From: Rickettsiella endosymbiont of Rhagonycha lignosa
GTDB lineage: Bacteria > Pseudomonadota > Gammaproteobacteria > Diplorickettsiales > Diplorickettsiaceae
Direction: 5' to 3'
NCBI RefSeq assembly: GCF_964031165.1
Contig: NZ_OZ035011.1
Coordinates: 719,001 to 783,000 of the forward strand
DNA: 64,000 nt
The position numbers were made by a program, and so were the translations under genes. The first letter of the stretch is position 1. Each line of letters opens with the position of its first letter. The notes beneath the pieces were generated by a model. That model saw only the letters and a list, made by a program, of their open reading frames with translations, ran no database searches and was not told the origin of the DNA. Below are positions 27,514-36,658 of the stretch, piece by piece.

Positions 27514-29571
27514 TTATTTTGTGATGCTAAAATTATGCGGTGAGAGTGCAAAAAATAAATTTTCATTACAACTGACGCGCAAACGGGCATAATCGGTTGG
27601 TTTAACTAGCTTTGGGACTACAATGGCAAAACTTCCTTGATTGGGAGCTTTGCTGGCCAAACTTTTGGGTAGAAAAGTATATCCACCATCGGTAGATAGA
27701 TCGATACGTACTGTTTTACAAGCAATCGGTTCGTGATTCGTTCCGGCAACATTCCAATTCACCCATTTCTTTTCGCCACTTTTCCAGGCGGTGTCCACAG
27801 GTCCTACTGAGAATATAAATCCGGTATTTAAGACATTGATCAGCATATCTGCATGGGCAGTGGTGGCTTGTTCTTGAAGATTATCGCGTACCGTCAAACG
27901 AAAATGTAGTTTTCGCGTCGTGCTTGGATAAACTTCACCCAAGCCTAATGCTTCTTTGCCGAGTACCGCATTTAAACGCGGAAAGATACGTTCGCCGCTG
28001 CTGTTGGGCAGATACGACCGGAAGATCGGACCTTGCCCGTCATCTTTTAGTGGAGTTTTTATGGGTTGTGTGGGGCCGAGATCCATTTGCTCCCAAGTAT
28101 AACTAAGTTTTGCCTGACGATGCGGCGAATGCGCATAGCCATGTAATACAAAAGGTGTATTAGCCGGAATGGTTATTATGCGTTTACCGAAGGGTGCACT
28201 AGAGCGTGGATCGATTACCGGCGGCCAACTTGGATTGGATAGTTTTTTGGCACACCCACTTGCCGGGCCTACCAGAAAGGCTTTTATTTGATCAATCGAC
28301 GCGGCATGGAAATATGGATCTTGGTGGTTTTGGAGATTTTCCAAACTGTCCTGATGAATAGGAGTCGTATATTCGTCATAACATTCGCCTGCATAGGACA
28401 TAAGCGTGGAGCCACTGCCGGGTTCGAATGCGGTGTGCTCTGTACCGGGATCAGGGTTGCAACCATTAAACGTGTGTGTGGCACTGAATTGGTGACCTAT
28501 CTCATGCGCAACTATTAAATCAAACCTGAGTTCACTTAAATCTTTTTCGGGAGGATTGGGTGTACCGTCATCCGCTGGTGTGGCTGAGCCACTCGAACCA
28601 TCTGCCTTGTTGGCTGCTTGGCATACGGTTCCATTGGTTGTTCCACCACCAATCGCTCTGGAAAAGAGATGACCTAGATCATAATTTTTAATACCGATGA
28701 TTGAGTTTAAGACAGTGATGTGTTTTTCTCGCGCTTGATCGGGATCTAAATTTAAATAGGGATCGGTGGTGGGATTGGCAAAAATAATTTTATCGTTGTC
28801 TTTGACGAGAATTAAATGGATGCCTAAATCAGTTTCGTAAATTTCATTAATACGATTAATGGTACGTACGGCATTAGCGAGTCCGCCTTCAACAGTGCCG
28901 CCATATTTTTTGACGTAATCACTATCCATGGCAATCGCAATTCGATATTCACGATGGATATTATCGTTAGTCAGCCGCGGTTTAGATTTAGTTGGCTGCT
29001 GAGTCGTGTTTGGGTTAACGGTTAATTTTTCGCGTAGGGGTACACTGCGTGTGCGTAGCGCTTCGAGTCGAAAACTTTGATAGGCTTGCTTATTGTTAAA
29101 CTTATTTCCAACCGGTTGTATTAGCCAATTACCGGATGTATCAAACACCATCGCCTGCAAGCCGCCTTGTTGCGAAATATCTAAGCGTAAACGCCGTCCT
29201 TCTTTGTCAAATCCTTTTAAGCTGAGAAGATTAGGATATCGTTTGGCAAGTTCCGGTGGCATGCTATGGGCATTGGATACGGTAAATAATGAGAAATCGC
29301 CTTCAGGTAAGGGCAATAATAGCTCTGCTGTATTTCTTCTGCTCAGATCGTGACGTAAAGCGTTTAAAGACGCATCATTTAGACTAATAATGCGATAATA
29401 GCTTGGTTGTAGTTTTTCTGTTGTTAAGCTTAATGGTGTTTCACTATTCGTATCTTGCCAAACATTTCGCACGCTAGCATGACTTGGGATGGTTAGCGTG
29501 ACGAGCAACAGTGTGAAAAGGCTTATGGAGAATTTTTTTAGCTTAGCTAGGAAACACTTTGTATATCGCAT
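27514..29571 (-). CDS. secreted reprolysin-like zinc metalloprotease
   Basis: 685-aa exported protease. It has a signal peptide (about 1-32, FSISLFTLLLVTLTIPSHA), a propeptide-like N-terminal region to about 200, and a metzincin catalytic domain (about 205-435). That domain holds the zinc motif HEIGHQFSATHTF near residue 355 (HExxHxxGxxH-type with S in place of G) and a downstream Met-turn candidate TLMSYAGEC. The C-terminal 250 residues look like beta-sandwich domains ending in a fibronectin/Ig-like unit (FSVGPVDTAWKSGEKKWVNW, VRIDLSTDGGYTFL). It resembles M12B-type reprolysin-like bacterial proteases. The substrate is unknown, perhaps host or surface proteins. Confidence 0.86.
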   Translation of the reverse strand: MRYTKCFLAKLKKFSISLFTLLLVTLTIPSHASVRNVWQDTNSETPLSLTTEKLQPSYYRIISLNDASLNALRHDLSRRNTAELLLPLPEGDFSLFTVSNAHSMPPELAKRYPNLLSLKGFDKEGRRLRLDISQQGGLQAMVFDTSGNWLIQPVGNKFNNKQAYQSFRLEALRTRSVPLREKLTVNPNTTQQPTKSKPRLTNDNIHREYRIAIAMDSDYVKKYGGTVEGGLANAVRTINRINEIYETDLGIHLILVKDNDKIIFANPTTDPYLNLDPDQAREKHITVLNSIIGIKNYDLGHLFSRAIGGGTTNGTVCQAANKADGSSGSATPADDGTPNPPEKDLSELRFDLIVAHEIGHQFSATHTFNGCNPDPGTEHTAFEPGSGSTLMSYAGECYDEYTTPIHQDSLENLQNHQDPYFHAASIDQIKAFLVGPASGCAKKLSNPSWPPVIDPRSSAPFGKRIITIPANTPFVLHGYAHSPHRQAKLSYTWEQMDLGPTQPIKTPLKDDGQGPIFRSYLPNSSGERIFPRLNAVLGKEALGLGEVYPSTTRKLHFRLTVRDNLQEQATTAHADMLINVLNTGFIFSVGPVDTAWKSGEKKWVNWNVAGTNHEPIACKTVRIDLSTDGGYTFLPKSLASKAPNQGSFAIVVPKLVKPTDYARLRVSCNENLFFALSPHNFSITK

Positions 29572-29585
29572 AAGACTGATCTGAA

Positions 29586-29624
29586 TATAAGGAAAACAAG
29601 GATTTTAACCCTGTTTTCCTTATA
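29586..29624. terminator. strong hairpin between metalloprotease and BON genes
   Basis: TATAAGGAAAACAAGG pairs with CCCTGTTTTCCTTATA (29586-29601 with 29609-29624), about 15 pairs with one mismatch. It lies downstream of the BON gene (minus strand) and upstream of the protease gene, so it may end the BON transcript. Confidence 0.6.
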
Positions 29625-29657
29625 ATAATAGCTTTTTATTCTATTTACAGTCCGTCT

Positions 29658-29987
29658 TTAACGATGCATTTTTTTAACAACGATATTGTTGGTTACACCG
29701 GTGACGCCTTCAACTTGTTTAGCGAGCATGCCGGCTTTTTGTTTTTGCGCCCAACTATTTGCAAAACCGCCGAGTTTGACTTGGCCTTTATAGCTCATGA
29801 CTGAAATAGCGAGACCTTTTACATCTGGGTCGGCTAATAATTTAGATTTTACTTTTAAGGTAATGACGCTACTGTCAACATATTGACCAGTAGTTTCTTG
29901 TTGCATGGCGCGATGGCTGCTCATGGCTATCGTGGCTACCATCGGTAATGCGATTAAGCCTAAGATAACAAATAACTTTGCTTTCAT
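29658..29987 (-). CDS. BON-domain envelope protein
   Basis: 109-aa exported protein with one BON domain, of the OsmY type. A hydrophobic signal segment (LFVILGLIALPMVATIA) is followed by YVDSSVITLKVKSKLLADPDVKGLAISVMSYKGQVKLGGF and VEGVTGVTNNIVV, the standard BON pattern that binds membranes and lipids. ATG 29987 is chosen over an upstream in-frame start at 30026 because it has AGGAG at the right distance and opens the signal peptide. Probably periplasmic. Confidence 0.9.
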   Translation of the reverse strand: MKAKLFVILGLIALPMVATIAMSSHRAMQQETTGQYVDSSVITLKVKSKLLADPDVKGLAISVMSYKGQVKLGGFANSWAQKQKAGMLAKQVEGVTGVTNNIVVKKMHR

Positions 29988-30063
29988 AGTATGAGTACTC
30001 CTACTTGAAAATAGAACCTCGATCATTTTGTGTATAAAATTTTATTCTATGAAGGGTTAGATT

Positions 30064-30144
30064 TTAAAATAGATGACTGAATAACCAAATAAGTAACAAT
30101 ACAGCAATAGGTATGCCTAATAACCAAGCAATTAAATATTTCAC
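30064..30144 (-). CDS. 26-aa single-span membrane peptide
   Basis: GTG 30144 opens a 26-codon frame: V/M-KYLIAWLLGIPIAVLLLIW then LFSHLF. It is preceded by an unusually strong Shine-Dalgarno GAGGGGGG about 5 bases upstream. The product is one hydrophobic helix with a basic N-terminus. It lies just upstream of the BON gene on the same strand and could be co-transcribed. The ribosome-binding site and clean stop argue that it is real; no function can be assigned. Confidence 0.55.
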   Translation of the reverse strand: MKYLIAWLLGIPIAVLLLIWLFSHLF

Positions 30145-30195
30145 TATCCCCCCTCGTTTTTACACTCTTCTTTGAGAAAATACTCTTCGCACTTA

Positions 30196-30288
30196 AATTT
30201 TTGACTGTGTTGCCGTTCAATTCGCAATCCTCATGTATCTTGAATACATTCCGGTTGCTCATTCTCGCGGCGCCTTGCCAAAAATCCA
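30196..30288 (-). repeat. dispersed palindromic repeat, copy 2
   Basis: On the minus strand the core reads CCGGAATGTATTCAAGATAC followed by ATGAGG, an inverted repeat AATGTAT/ATACAT, flanked by GAATGAGCAA and GATTGCGAA. It is the same arrangement as the copies near 12150, 44468 and 50525. Confidence 0.5.
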
Positions 30289-30398
30289 ATTGCTATAAGT
30301 ATAAAAATGTTTCCCTATAAAAAGATTAGTCAAGTCAGCAGATAAATCAAGTACTCCCATTTTAAAGGAGATAGGTTATGTACATAAAATGCACAAAG

Positions 30399-30420
30399 GC
30401 ATTGCTGCGCACAGCAATGC
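30399..30420 (-). terminator. hairpin after ssb
   Basis: Perfect 9-bp stem GCATTGCTG/CAGCAATGC with a 4-base loop, 50 bases past the ssb stop. The following T tract on the minus strand is weak (CTTTGTGCATTTT), so termination efficiency is uncertain. Confidence 0.5.
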
Positions 30421-30469
30421 GCACTATGAAAATGAGAGGTACACTACCGATGATATTTTGGAAAATGTA

Positions 30470-30940
30470 TTAAAATGGAATATCGTCATCAAATGCTTCG
30501 CTAGCCATTTCTGGTAATTTGTCAGCTTCGCGTTTGGGTCGCGTAGTGGCAGTGTTTTGTGTAGCAAAGGAGGGTGATTCACTGACCGCGCCGCCACCGC
30601 GACTATCTAACATTTGCATTTCATTGGCAATAATTTCGGTGGTATAACGATCTTGGCCCGTTGTTTTATCTTGCCATTTGCGTGTTTGTAAACGCCCTTC
30701 AATATAAACTTTAGAACCTTTTTTTAAATACTCATGGGCAATCTCAGCAAGGCGTTGGAATAAAATCACGCGGTGCCACTCGGTGCGCTCTTGTTGTTCG
30801 CCGGTCGCTTTATCTTTCCAGCTTTCGCTCGTGGCAAGGTTAATATTGGTTACCGCTGCACCATTGCCAGGCATATGACGCATTTCCGGATCAGCACCTA
30901 AGTTGCCGATTAAAATAACTTTATTAATGCCTCTAGCCAT
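30470..30940 (-). CDS. ssb: single-stranded DNA-binding protein
   Basis: 156-aa SSB. The N-terminal OB fold (1-110) includes [42 protein letters not shown] and [15 protein letters not shown] Pro/Ser-rich linker leads to the acidic tip DDDIPF that recruits partner proteins. It is divergent from uvrA, the classical ssb-uvrA pairing. I find no CTG-N10-CAG LexA box in the 190-base interval. Confidence 0.97.
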   Translation of the reverse strand: MARGINKVILIGNLGADPEMRHMPGNGAAVTNINLATSESWKDKATGEQQERTEWHRVILFQRLAEIAHEYLKKGSKVYIEGRLQTRKWQDKTTGQDRYTTEIIANEMQMLDSRGGGAVSESPSFATQNTATTRPKREADKLPEMASEAFDDDIPF

Positions 30941-31132
30941 GTTCGAATACTCCTGCGCTAACTAAATTAAAACAGTTTAACATTGAATTCTAAATCTTGT
31001 CGCACAAAAAAGAAAGCGTTAAAAAGGAGATTTTTAGAGGTTTCTTTTCATTATTTTCAAGGTTATAGTGTGGTGTTTCAGCAATAGCTGATAAAGATTT
31101 TAGCTTTTGTATCAAAACTTTCCTATTTATCT

Positions 31133-34003
31133 ATGGATACAATTCGCATTCGTGGTGCTCGCACCCATAATTTACAGAATATTGATCTCGATATTCCGCG
31201 TGATCAATTAATTGTGGTGACTGGATTATCCGGTTCGGGTAAATCTTCGTTAGCCTTTGATACCTTATATGCCGAAGGTCAGCGTCGCTATGTGGAATCC
31301 TTGTCGTCTTATGCACGGCAATTTCTTTCCATGATGGAAAAACCGGATGTCGATCATATCGAAGGGCTTTCTCCTGCGATTGCGATTGATCAAAAATCAA
31401 CTTCGCATAATCCACGCTCGACCGTCGGTACTGTCACTGAAATTTATGACTATTTGCGCGTATTGTTTGCTCGGATTGGTGAGCCACGCTGTCCTGTGCA
31501 TAACACCAGTTTAGCCGCGCAAAGTGTGAGTCAGATGGTGGATACATTGATGGCGCTACCGAATGAAACGCGCCTACTTATTTTGGCACCAAAAGTACAA
31601 GGTCGAAAAGGTGAATTTAAACCTTTATTTGATGAATTACGTAGCCAAGGTTATTTACGGGCACGCATTGACGGTGAATTGATCGAATTGGATCAAATGC
31701 CGTCTTTAAAAGCTAAGCAAAAACATAACATCGATGTGGTGATTGATAGACTGCGAGTGAAACCTGACAATCGATTACGTTTAAGTGAATCTTTAGCCAC
31801 GGCAGCAGGCTTGAGTGAAGGTTTAGTAACGGTAGTGGTACAAGATGACTCAGGAAAGCCATCACAGGAATTAATTTTTTCTGAGCGTTTTGCATGCTCA
31901 GAGTGTGGTTATAGTATTAGCGAGTTAGAACCACGTTTATTTTCTTTTAATAATCCGGCCGGTGCTTGTCCGCAATGTGATGGTTTAGGCCATGAAATGA
32001 TTTTTGATGCGGATAAAGTGATACCGCAACCCGAATTAAGTATCGCGCGCGGTGCTATTCGTGGTTGGGACGCACAAAATCCTTATTATTCTTTGTTGTT
32101 ATCGACCTTAGCGAAACATTATCGTTTTTCTTTAGACACACCTTTTAATGCATTGCCAGAAACTATTCAGAAAATTATTTTGTATGGTAGTGGCAAAGAA
32201 GAAATAAAATTCCATTACGAGAGTGAAAAAGGCTACGTCTATAATAAGAAGAAACCCTTTGAAGGGGTGATACCGGTTATGCAACGCCGTTATCAAGAGA
32301 CGGAATCGCATTCAGTGCGTGAAGATTTAGCGCGTTATTTAGCGTCTAAACCGTGTACCAGTTGTCAGGGTACACGTCTTAATGTCGCTGCGCGGCATGT
32401 TTTTATTGCGGATAAAGCCATTACGGATTGGGTGGCTTTACCATTGGATAAATTAAAAGAATTATTTGAAAAATTAAATTTATCCGGTCAACGTGCACAG
32501 ATTGCTTTGCGCTTACAAAAAGAGATCATCGATCGTTTAAACTTTTTAATTGATGTCGGTTTAAATTATCTGTCACTGGATCGGAGTGCCGATACCTTAT
32601 CTGGCGGCGAATCGCAACGGATTCGTTTAGCCAGTCAAATTGGTTCGGGTTTAGTGGGCGTGATGTACATACTCGATGAGCCATCGATAGGTTTGCATCA
32701 GCGCGATAACGGTCGTTTGTTAAGCACACTGCTGAGATTGCGCGATTTAGGCAATACCGTGATAGTCGTTGAACATGACGAAGAGGCCATTCGACACGCC
32801 GATTATGTCATTGATATGGGGCCGGGAGCGGGTGTGCATGGCGGTCGTGTGATTGCCCAAGGGTCACCTGCTGCAATTATGCGCAATACCCATTCATTAA
32901 CGGGCCAATATTTATCCGGCGAGCGACGTATTGAATTACCTAAAAAGCGCCGTAAATTCGATAAGAATAGTGTGCTTAAGTTGTCTGGCGCGAGCGGTAA
33001 TAATTTAAAACAGATTGATGTTGAAATTCCCCTTGGTTTAATGACCTGTATTACTGGCGTGTCAGGTTCTGGAAAATCAACCCTGATAAATGACACCTTA
33101 TACCCACTTGCAGCGAAAAAATTAAATGCAGCCATTTTGCCGCAAGCAGCATCGTATCAATCCATTACGGGTTTAGAACTGCTGGATAAGGTGATTGATA
33201 TTGATCAAAGTCCAATAGGGCGCACACCACGATCCAATCCGGCCACATACATCGGTTTGTTCACACCGATACGCGAATTATTTGCCGCCACACCCGAAGC
33301 GCGTTCACGTGGTTACACAACGGGACGCTTTAGTTTTAATGTGAAAGGAGGGCGTTGTGAGGCCTGTGAAGGTGATGGGGTACTTAAAGTAGAAATGCAT
33401 TTCTTAGCGGATGTGTATGTGCAGTGCGATGTCTGTAAAGGTCAGCGTTATAATCGTGAAACTTTAGAGATTCGTTACAAAGGAAAAAATATTTATCAAA
33501 TTCTAGAAATGACCGTAGAGGAAGCGCATGAATTTTTCAATCCTGTCCCTGTTTTAGCACGAAAGTTACAGACCCTCATCGAAGTAGGACTGGGTTATTT
33601 ACATTTGGGTCAAAGCGCGCCAACTTTATCCGGCGGTGAAGCACAACGTGTCAAACTGGCTAAAGAACTGAGTAAACGCGATACCGGTCGTACACTGTAT
33701 ATTTTGGATGAGCCAACGACCGGTTTACATTTTTATGATATCGAACAATTGTTAAAGGTGCTGTATCGTCTGCGTGAGCGCGGTAATACCGTGGTGGTTA
33801 TCGAACATAATCTGGATGTGATCAAAACTGCGGATTGGATTATTGATCTTGGCCCCGAAGGCGGTAGTAAAGGCGGTAAAATCGTTTGTGTCGGCACGCC
33901 TGAGCAGATCGCAAAGCAACCAACTTCATATACCGGTCACTATTTAAAACCTTTATTAGGAAAACGCAGCTTATCCAGTGAGAATGGTAGTCGGCACGGT
34001 TAA
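31133..34003 (+). CDS. uvrA: UvrABC excinuclease subunit A
   Basis: 956-aa DNA-damage sensor ATPase. It has two ABC modules: Walker [10 protein letters not shown] and GVSGSGKST, signatures [12 protein letters not shown] and [12 protein letters not shown], and Walker [11 protein letters not shown] and [10 protein letters not shown]. Zinc modules CSECGY...CPQCDG and CEACEGDG...CDVCKG are intact. Length is normal. It is divergent from ssb and ends at a strong bidirectional terminator shared with the OMP array. Confidence 0.98.
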   Translation: MDTIRIRGARTHNLQNIDLDIPRDQLIVVTGLSGSGKSSLAFDTLYAEGQRRYVESLSSYARQFLSMMEKPDVDHIEGLSPAIAIDQKSTSHNPRSTVGTVTEIYDYLRVLFARIGEPRCPVHNTSLAAQSVSQMVDTLMALPNETRLLILAPKVQGRKGEFKPLFDELRSQGYLRARIDGELIELDQMPSLKAKQKHNIDVVIDRLRVKPDNRLRLSESLATAAGLSEGLVTVVVQDDSGKPSQELIFSERFACSECGYSISELEPRLFSFNNPAGACPQCDGLGHEMIFDADKVIPQPELSIARGAIRGWDAQNPYYSLLLSTLAKHYRFSLDTPFNALPETIQKIILYGSGKEEIKFHYESEKGYVYNKKKPFEGVIPVMQRRYQETESHSVREDLARYLASKPCTSCQGTRLNVAARHVFIADKAITDWVALPLDKLKELFEKLNLSGQRAQIALRLQKEIIDRLNFLIDVGLNYLSLDRSADTLSGGESQRIRLASQIGSGLVGVMYILDEPSIGLHQRDNGRLLSTLLRLRDLGNTVIVVEHDEEAIRHADYVIDMGPGAGVHGGRVIAQGSPAAIMRNTHSLTGQYLSGERRIELPKKRRKFDKNSVLKLSGASGNNLKQIDVEIPLGLMTCITGVSGSGKSTLINDTLYPLAAKKLNAAILPQAASYQSITGLELLDKVIDIDQSPIGRTPRSNPATYIGLFTPIRELFAATPEARSRGYTTGRFSFNVKGGRCEACEGDGVLKVEMHFLADVYVQCDVCKGQRYNRETLEIRYKGKNIYQILEMTVEEAHEFFNPVPVLARKLQTLIEVGLGYLHLGQSAPTLSGGEAQRVKLAKELSKRDTGRTLYILDEPTTGLHFYDIEQLLKVLYRLRERGNTVVVIEHNLDVIKTADWIIDLGPEGGSKGGKIVCVGTPEQIAKQPTSYTGHYLKPLLGKRSLSSENGSRHG

Positions 34004-34022
34004 TTGAAGACGATGATTAGAT

Positions 34023-34055
34023 GTTAAAAAACCCCTAGAACAGGGGTTTTTTAAC
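34023..34055. terminator. bidirectional terminator between uvrA and OMP gene 1
   Basis: A 14-bp near-perfect stem GTTAAAAAACCCCT/AGGGGTTTTTTAAC with loop AGAAC. With T runs on both strands it can end uvrA (plus) and the first OMP gene (minus). Confidence 0.9.
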
Positions 34056-34083
34056 ATACAGAATGTTGGTTTAAACGACGGAA

Positions 34084-34734
34084 TTAACCGAAGCTGTAAC
34101 CAATACCTACTGCAGCAAAGTCAATATTGCCGGGTTTGTTTTTTCCACCGATAGGTTGGATATGTGTCCATGAAGTATCAATAAAAGCATTAGGTGTGAT
34201 ATTGAAGCTTAATCCAATACCTGCTTCAGGAGCCCATTGATGCTTAGCGACACCCAAGTCATTACCGTAGTTGTCATTATTGCCTGTACGTTCATTAAGG
34301 TAAGCAGCCTCACTGGTTAAGTAAGCAACACCTAATTTTCCATAGACATTAAATTTATCGTTGATCGGTAAAATGCCTTTAGCAGCTACATCAATGGCAT
34401 TTTGCTTTAATGTTATTGATCCTGGTTGGTACCAAGCTCCGTGTATTACGATATTAGGAGTAGTCGCTTTTAGTGTAGATAATTGTAGGTAACCTAATTC
34501 GACAGCTAGGTTAGGGTTGAATTGATAACCGATCGCAAAACGTCCAGCTATACCACCATTAGGCATTGATTTACTGCCAGGAAAAGCGGGGTCAAAAGAG
34601 AGTCTATTCTTCATATGCGTCTTTGCATAACCGGCTTGACCAGTCACATAAATACCATTCGTTGTTGCGTTAGCAGTCATCATTGCCAGTGCCGAAACGC
34701 CGAATGCACTTACTGCGATTATTTTTTTAAACAT
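34084..34734 (-). CDS. outer-membrane beta-barrel protein, paralogue 1
   Basis: 216-aa member of the OMP_b-brl/opacity-type small barrel superfamily. Signal peptide MFKKIIAVSAFGVSALAMMTANA is cut before TTNG. Alternating strands include GIYVTGQAGYAKTHM, GRFAIGYQFNPNLAVELGYLQL, AIDVAAKGILPINDKFNVYGKLGVAYL and FIDTSWTHIQPIGG, ending FAAVGIGYSFG. It is probably an eight-stranded barrel with variable external loops. First of seven tandem paralogues; it has its own promoter (34779-34807), palindrome, Shine-Dalgarno GAGGAAA and terminator. Function (adhesin, porin or antigen) is not determined. Confidence 0.88.
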   Translation of the reverse strand: MFKKIIAVSAFGVSALAMMTANATTNGIYVTGQAGYAKTHMKNRLSFDPAFPGSKSMPNGGIAGRFAIGYQFNPNLAVELGYLQLSTLKATTPNIVIHGAWYQPGSITLKQNAIDVAAKGILPINDKFNVYGKLGVAYLTSEAAYLNERTGNNDNYGNDLGVAKHQWAPEAGIGLSFNITPNAFIDTSWTHIQPIGGKNKPGNIDFAAVGIGYSFG

Positions 34735-34755
34735 ATTATTATTTTCCTCGTAAGA

Positions 34756-34807
34756 GTTTAACTAGTTAAACAATCTATTATCTATCATTTATATGAATAG
34801 TTGTCAA
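34756..34807 (-). promoter_or_regulatory. promoter and 16-bp palindrome of OMP gene 1
   Basis: On the minus strand: -35 TTGACA (34807-34802), 17-base spacer, -10 TAGATA (34784-34779), then seven bases to the perfect palindrome GTTTAACTAGTTAAAC (34771-34756), which ends 21 bases before the ATG. Transcription should start at about the palindrome's first base, so it is either an operator over +1 or a 5'-terminal mRNA stem. Confidence 0.7.
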
Positions 34808-34861
34808 ATTTATTATTGATAGAATTAATAAATATTTAGAAGCTTATATGCGCAGTAATGA

Positions 34862-34893
34862 TTAAAAAAACCCCTAGAACAGGGGTTTTTTAA
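34862..34893 (-). terminator. terminator of OMP gene 2
   Basis: Stem TTAAAAAAACCCCT/AGGGGTTTTTTAA with loop AGAAC, nearly identical to the one after OMP gene 1, consistent with tandem duplication of the whole cassette. Confidence 0.88.
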
Positions 34894-34922
34894 CATACAG
34901 AAAATTGATCTAAACCACGGAA

Positions 34923-35603
34923 TTAACCGAAGCTGTAACCAAGACCGACAGCAACAAAATCAATATTGCCTGGCTTGTTTTTTCCTAAAGGTTGGATATG
35001 TGTCCAAGAAGTGTCAATAAACATGTTAGGTGTGATGTCGTAACTAACACCTACTGCTGCTTCTGGAGCCCATTTATGCTTAGCAATCGCGGCTTGGCTA
35101 TTGTTAATCATTTTGGTTTGGGCAGTTGTGAGATGTTTTCCATCGACAGTCGTGGTCAGATAAGCCACACCAAATTTACCATACACATTGAACTTATCAT
35201 TAATCGGATAAATACCTTTACCCACTAAGTCTATAGCACTTTGTGAAATGTTTATTGAACCATTAATGTTTGAAGTACTGGTGCTATCTTTAATAGGGGT
35301 ATAGAGCAAACCATCAAACTTCTTATTGCTGAGTTGCAGATAACCCATTTCCACGGCCCAGTTTGTGCTGAATTGGTAACCTATTGCCAAACGACCGGCT
35401 AAATTTCTGCTATTTGCAGAAAGCTTGTCATTAACATTATAGACCGGCGTTCCTGTTTTCGGCTTAATAGGGCTAAGGCCGGTTTTGTTCTTAGCGTAAC
35501 CTAATTGACCAGTGACATACACACCATTAGTGGTTGCATTAGCAGCCATCATACCTAGCGCTGAAACGCCTAATACGCTCACTGCGATTATTTTTTTAAA
35601 CAT
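34923..35603 (-). CDS. outer-membrane beta-barrel protein, paralogue 2
   Basis: 226-aa barrel protein. The signal peptide MFKKIIAVSVLGVSALGMMA is almost identical to paralogues 1 and 3. Barrel strands are strongly conserved (VYVTGQLGYAKN, GRLAIGYQFSTNWAVEMGYL, IYPINDKFNVYGKFGVAYL, FIDTSWTHIQPLG). The first two predicted surface loops are replaced by unrelated polar sequence (GLSPIKPKTGTPVYNVNDKL and LLYTPIKDSTSTSNINGS). It ends FVAVGLGYSFG. Its own promoter, palindrome and terminator are present, so it can be regulated separately. Confidence 0.88.
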   Translation of the reverse strand: MFKKIIAVSVLGVSALGMMAANATTNGVYVTGQLGYAKNKTGLSPIKPKTGTPVYNVNDKLSANSRNLAGRLAIGYQFSTNWAVEMGYLQLSNKKFDGLLYTPIKDSTSTSNINGSINISQSAIDLVGKGIYPINDKFNVYGKFGVAYLTTTVDGKHLTTAQTKMINNSQAAIAKHKWAPEAAVGVSYDITPNMFIDTSWTHIQPLGKNKPGNIDFVAVGLGYSFG

Positions 35604-35624
35604 ATTATTATTTTCCTCGTAAGA

Positions 35625-35677
35625 GTTTAACTAGTTAAACAGCCGGCATTTCTATCACTTGAATAAATAGTTGTCAA
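35625..35677 (-). promoter_or_regulatory. promoter and palindrome of OMP gene 2
   Basis: -35 TTGACA (35677-35672), 17-base spacer, weak -10 TAGAAA (35654-35649), eight bases, then the perfect palindrome GTTTAACTAGTTAAAC (35640-35625). Same spacing to the ATG as in gene 1. Confidence 0.65.
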
Positions 35678-35750
35678 CTTTATTATCAATAATATTGATA
35701 TATGGGGGGGTGAAATAGTCCTAAAACCAGGTTTAGACGACAAAAGAACC

Positions 35751-35780
35751 AAAAAAAACCCCTGGAACGGGGGTTTTTAA
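35751..35780 (-). terminator. terminator of OMP gene 3
   Basis: AAAAACCCC/GGGGTTTTT stem with a short loop around TGGAAC, followed by A/T runs on both strands. Variant of the terminators of genes 1 and 2. Confidence 0.85.
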
Positions 35781-35808
35781 CAAACAGAATGTTGGTTTAA
35801 GCGAGTGA

Positions 35809-36444
35809 TTAACCGAAGCTATAACCAATACCTACTGCAGCAAAGTTTATGCTGTTAGGCTTGTTTTTACCGATCGGTTGAATATGTGTAATCGAGGTGT
35901 CGATAAACACGTTCGATGTCATATTATAGGTGAAACCAATGCCCGCTTCAGGAGCCCAATTATGCTTTGCGATTGGAGCCATAATTGACTTAGTTTTTTC
36001 CTTACCCACTTTATCACCTTTTACGTCGGTGACTAAGTAAGCCATACCTGCTTTCGCATACACATTGAATTTATCGTTAATCGGATAAATACCTTTACCA
36101 ACCACATCAAACGCATGTTGGTTAATCGTAACTACTTGCGTGATTTTGGTGATACTAGTGAAATCAGACTTTTGTTGACCTAATTGTAGATAGCCTAATT
36201 CAGCTGCCCAATGGGGAGTGAATTGATAACCTATCGCAATACGACCCGCTAAGCCTTTGGCCGATTTTTGGGTTTTGCCGAAGCTGGAACCAGAAGGTAA
36301 ACCTTTTGCACCTTTGAATTGATTACCTGTAGCAGCATAACCCAATTGTCCGGTAACATAAGCTCCATTTGTTGTTGCATTAGCAGCCATCATACCTAGC
36401 GCTGAAACGCCGAGTACGCTTACTGCGATTATACGTTTAAACAT
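35809..36444 (-). CDS. outer-membrane beta-barrel protein, paralogue 3
   Basis: 211-aa barrel protein of the same family. Signal peptide MFKRIIAVSVLGVSALGMMA, conserved strands AYVTGQLGYAATGN, GRIAIGYQFTPHWAAELGYL, IYPINDKFNVYAKAGMAYL and FIDTSITHIQPIG, ending FAAVGIGYSFG. The loop between strands 1 and 2 (FKGAKGLPSGSSFGKTQKSA) is basic and unlike that of its neighbours. Own promoter, palindrome and terminator. Confidence 0.88.
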   Translation of the reverse strand: MFKRIIAVSVLGVSALGMMAANATTNGAYVTGQLGYAATGNQFKGAKGLPSGSSFGKTQKSAKGLAGRIAIGYQFTPHWAAELGYLQLGQQKSDFTSITKITQVVTINQHAFDVVGKGIYPINDKFNVYAKAGMAYLVTDVKGDKVGKEKTKSIMAPIAKHNWAPEAGIGFTYNMTSNVFIDTSITHIQPIGKNKPNSINFAAVGIGYSFG

Positions 36445-36465
36445 ATTATTATTTTCCTCGTAAGA

Positions 36466-36519
36466 GTTTAACTAGTTAAACTAAAGGGCTTGTATATCAT
36501 TTGACCAAATAAAAAACAA
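36466..36519 (-). promoter_or_regulatory. promoter and palindrome of OMP gene 3
   Basis: -35 TTGTTT (36519-36514), 17-base spacer, -10 TATACA (36496-36491), nine bases, then the perfect palindrome GTTTAACTAGTTAAAC (36481-36466). The -10 is the best of the set and the -35 the weakest, so strength may differ from its neighbours. Confidence 0.6.
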
Positions 36520-36604
36520 TATGTTTAAACGAATAAAATGACCGAAAAAACCCCTAAATTTGTCATCTAAATGACTACTTTTATAGGTAATTCTGCAGAA
36601 AAAG

Positions 36605-36631
36605 AAAAACCCCTTAAAAAAGGGGTTTTTT
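36605..36631 (-). terminator. terminator of OMP gene 4
   Basis: AAAAACCCCTT/AAGGGGTTTTT stem with AAAAA-type loop, T run on both strands. Confidence 0.85.
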
Positions 36632-36658
36632 ATTGAAGCTAGGGTCTAAAACAAAGTT

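Noticed and set aside
30378..30473. 31-codon frame with Shine-Dalgarno AAAGGAG before ATG 30378
   Set aside because: It spans the hairpin after ssb and overlaps the ssb end on the other strand; the product is Met/Arg-rich without a domain look. Possibly chance.
30961..31132. LexA/SOS box between ssb and uvrA
   Set aside because: I looked for CTG-N10-CAG and found no convincing match.
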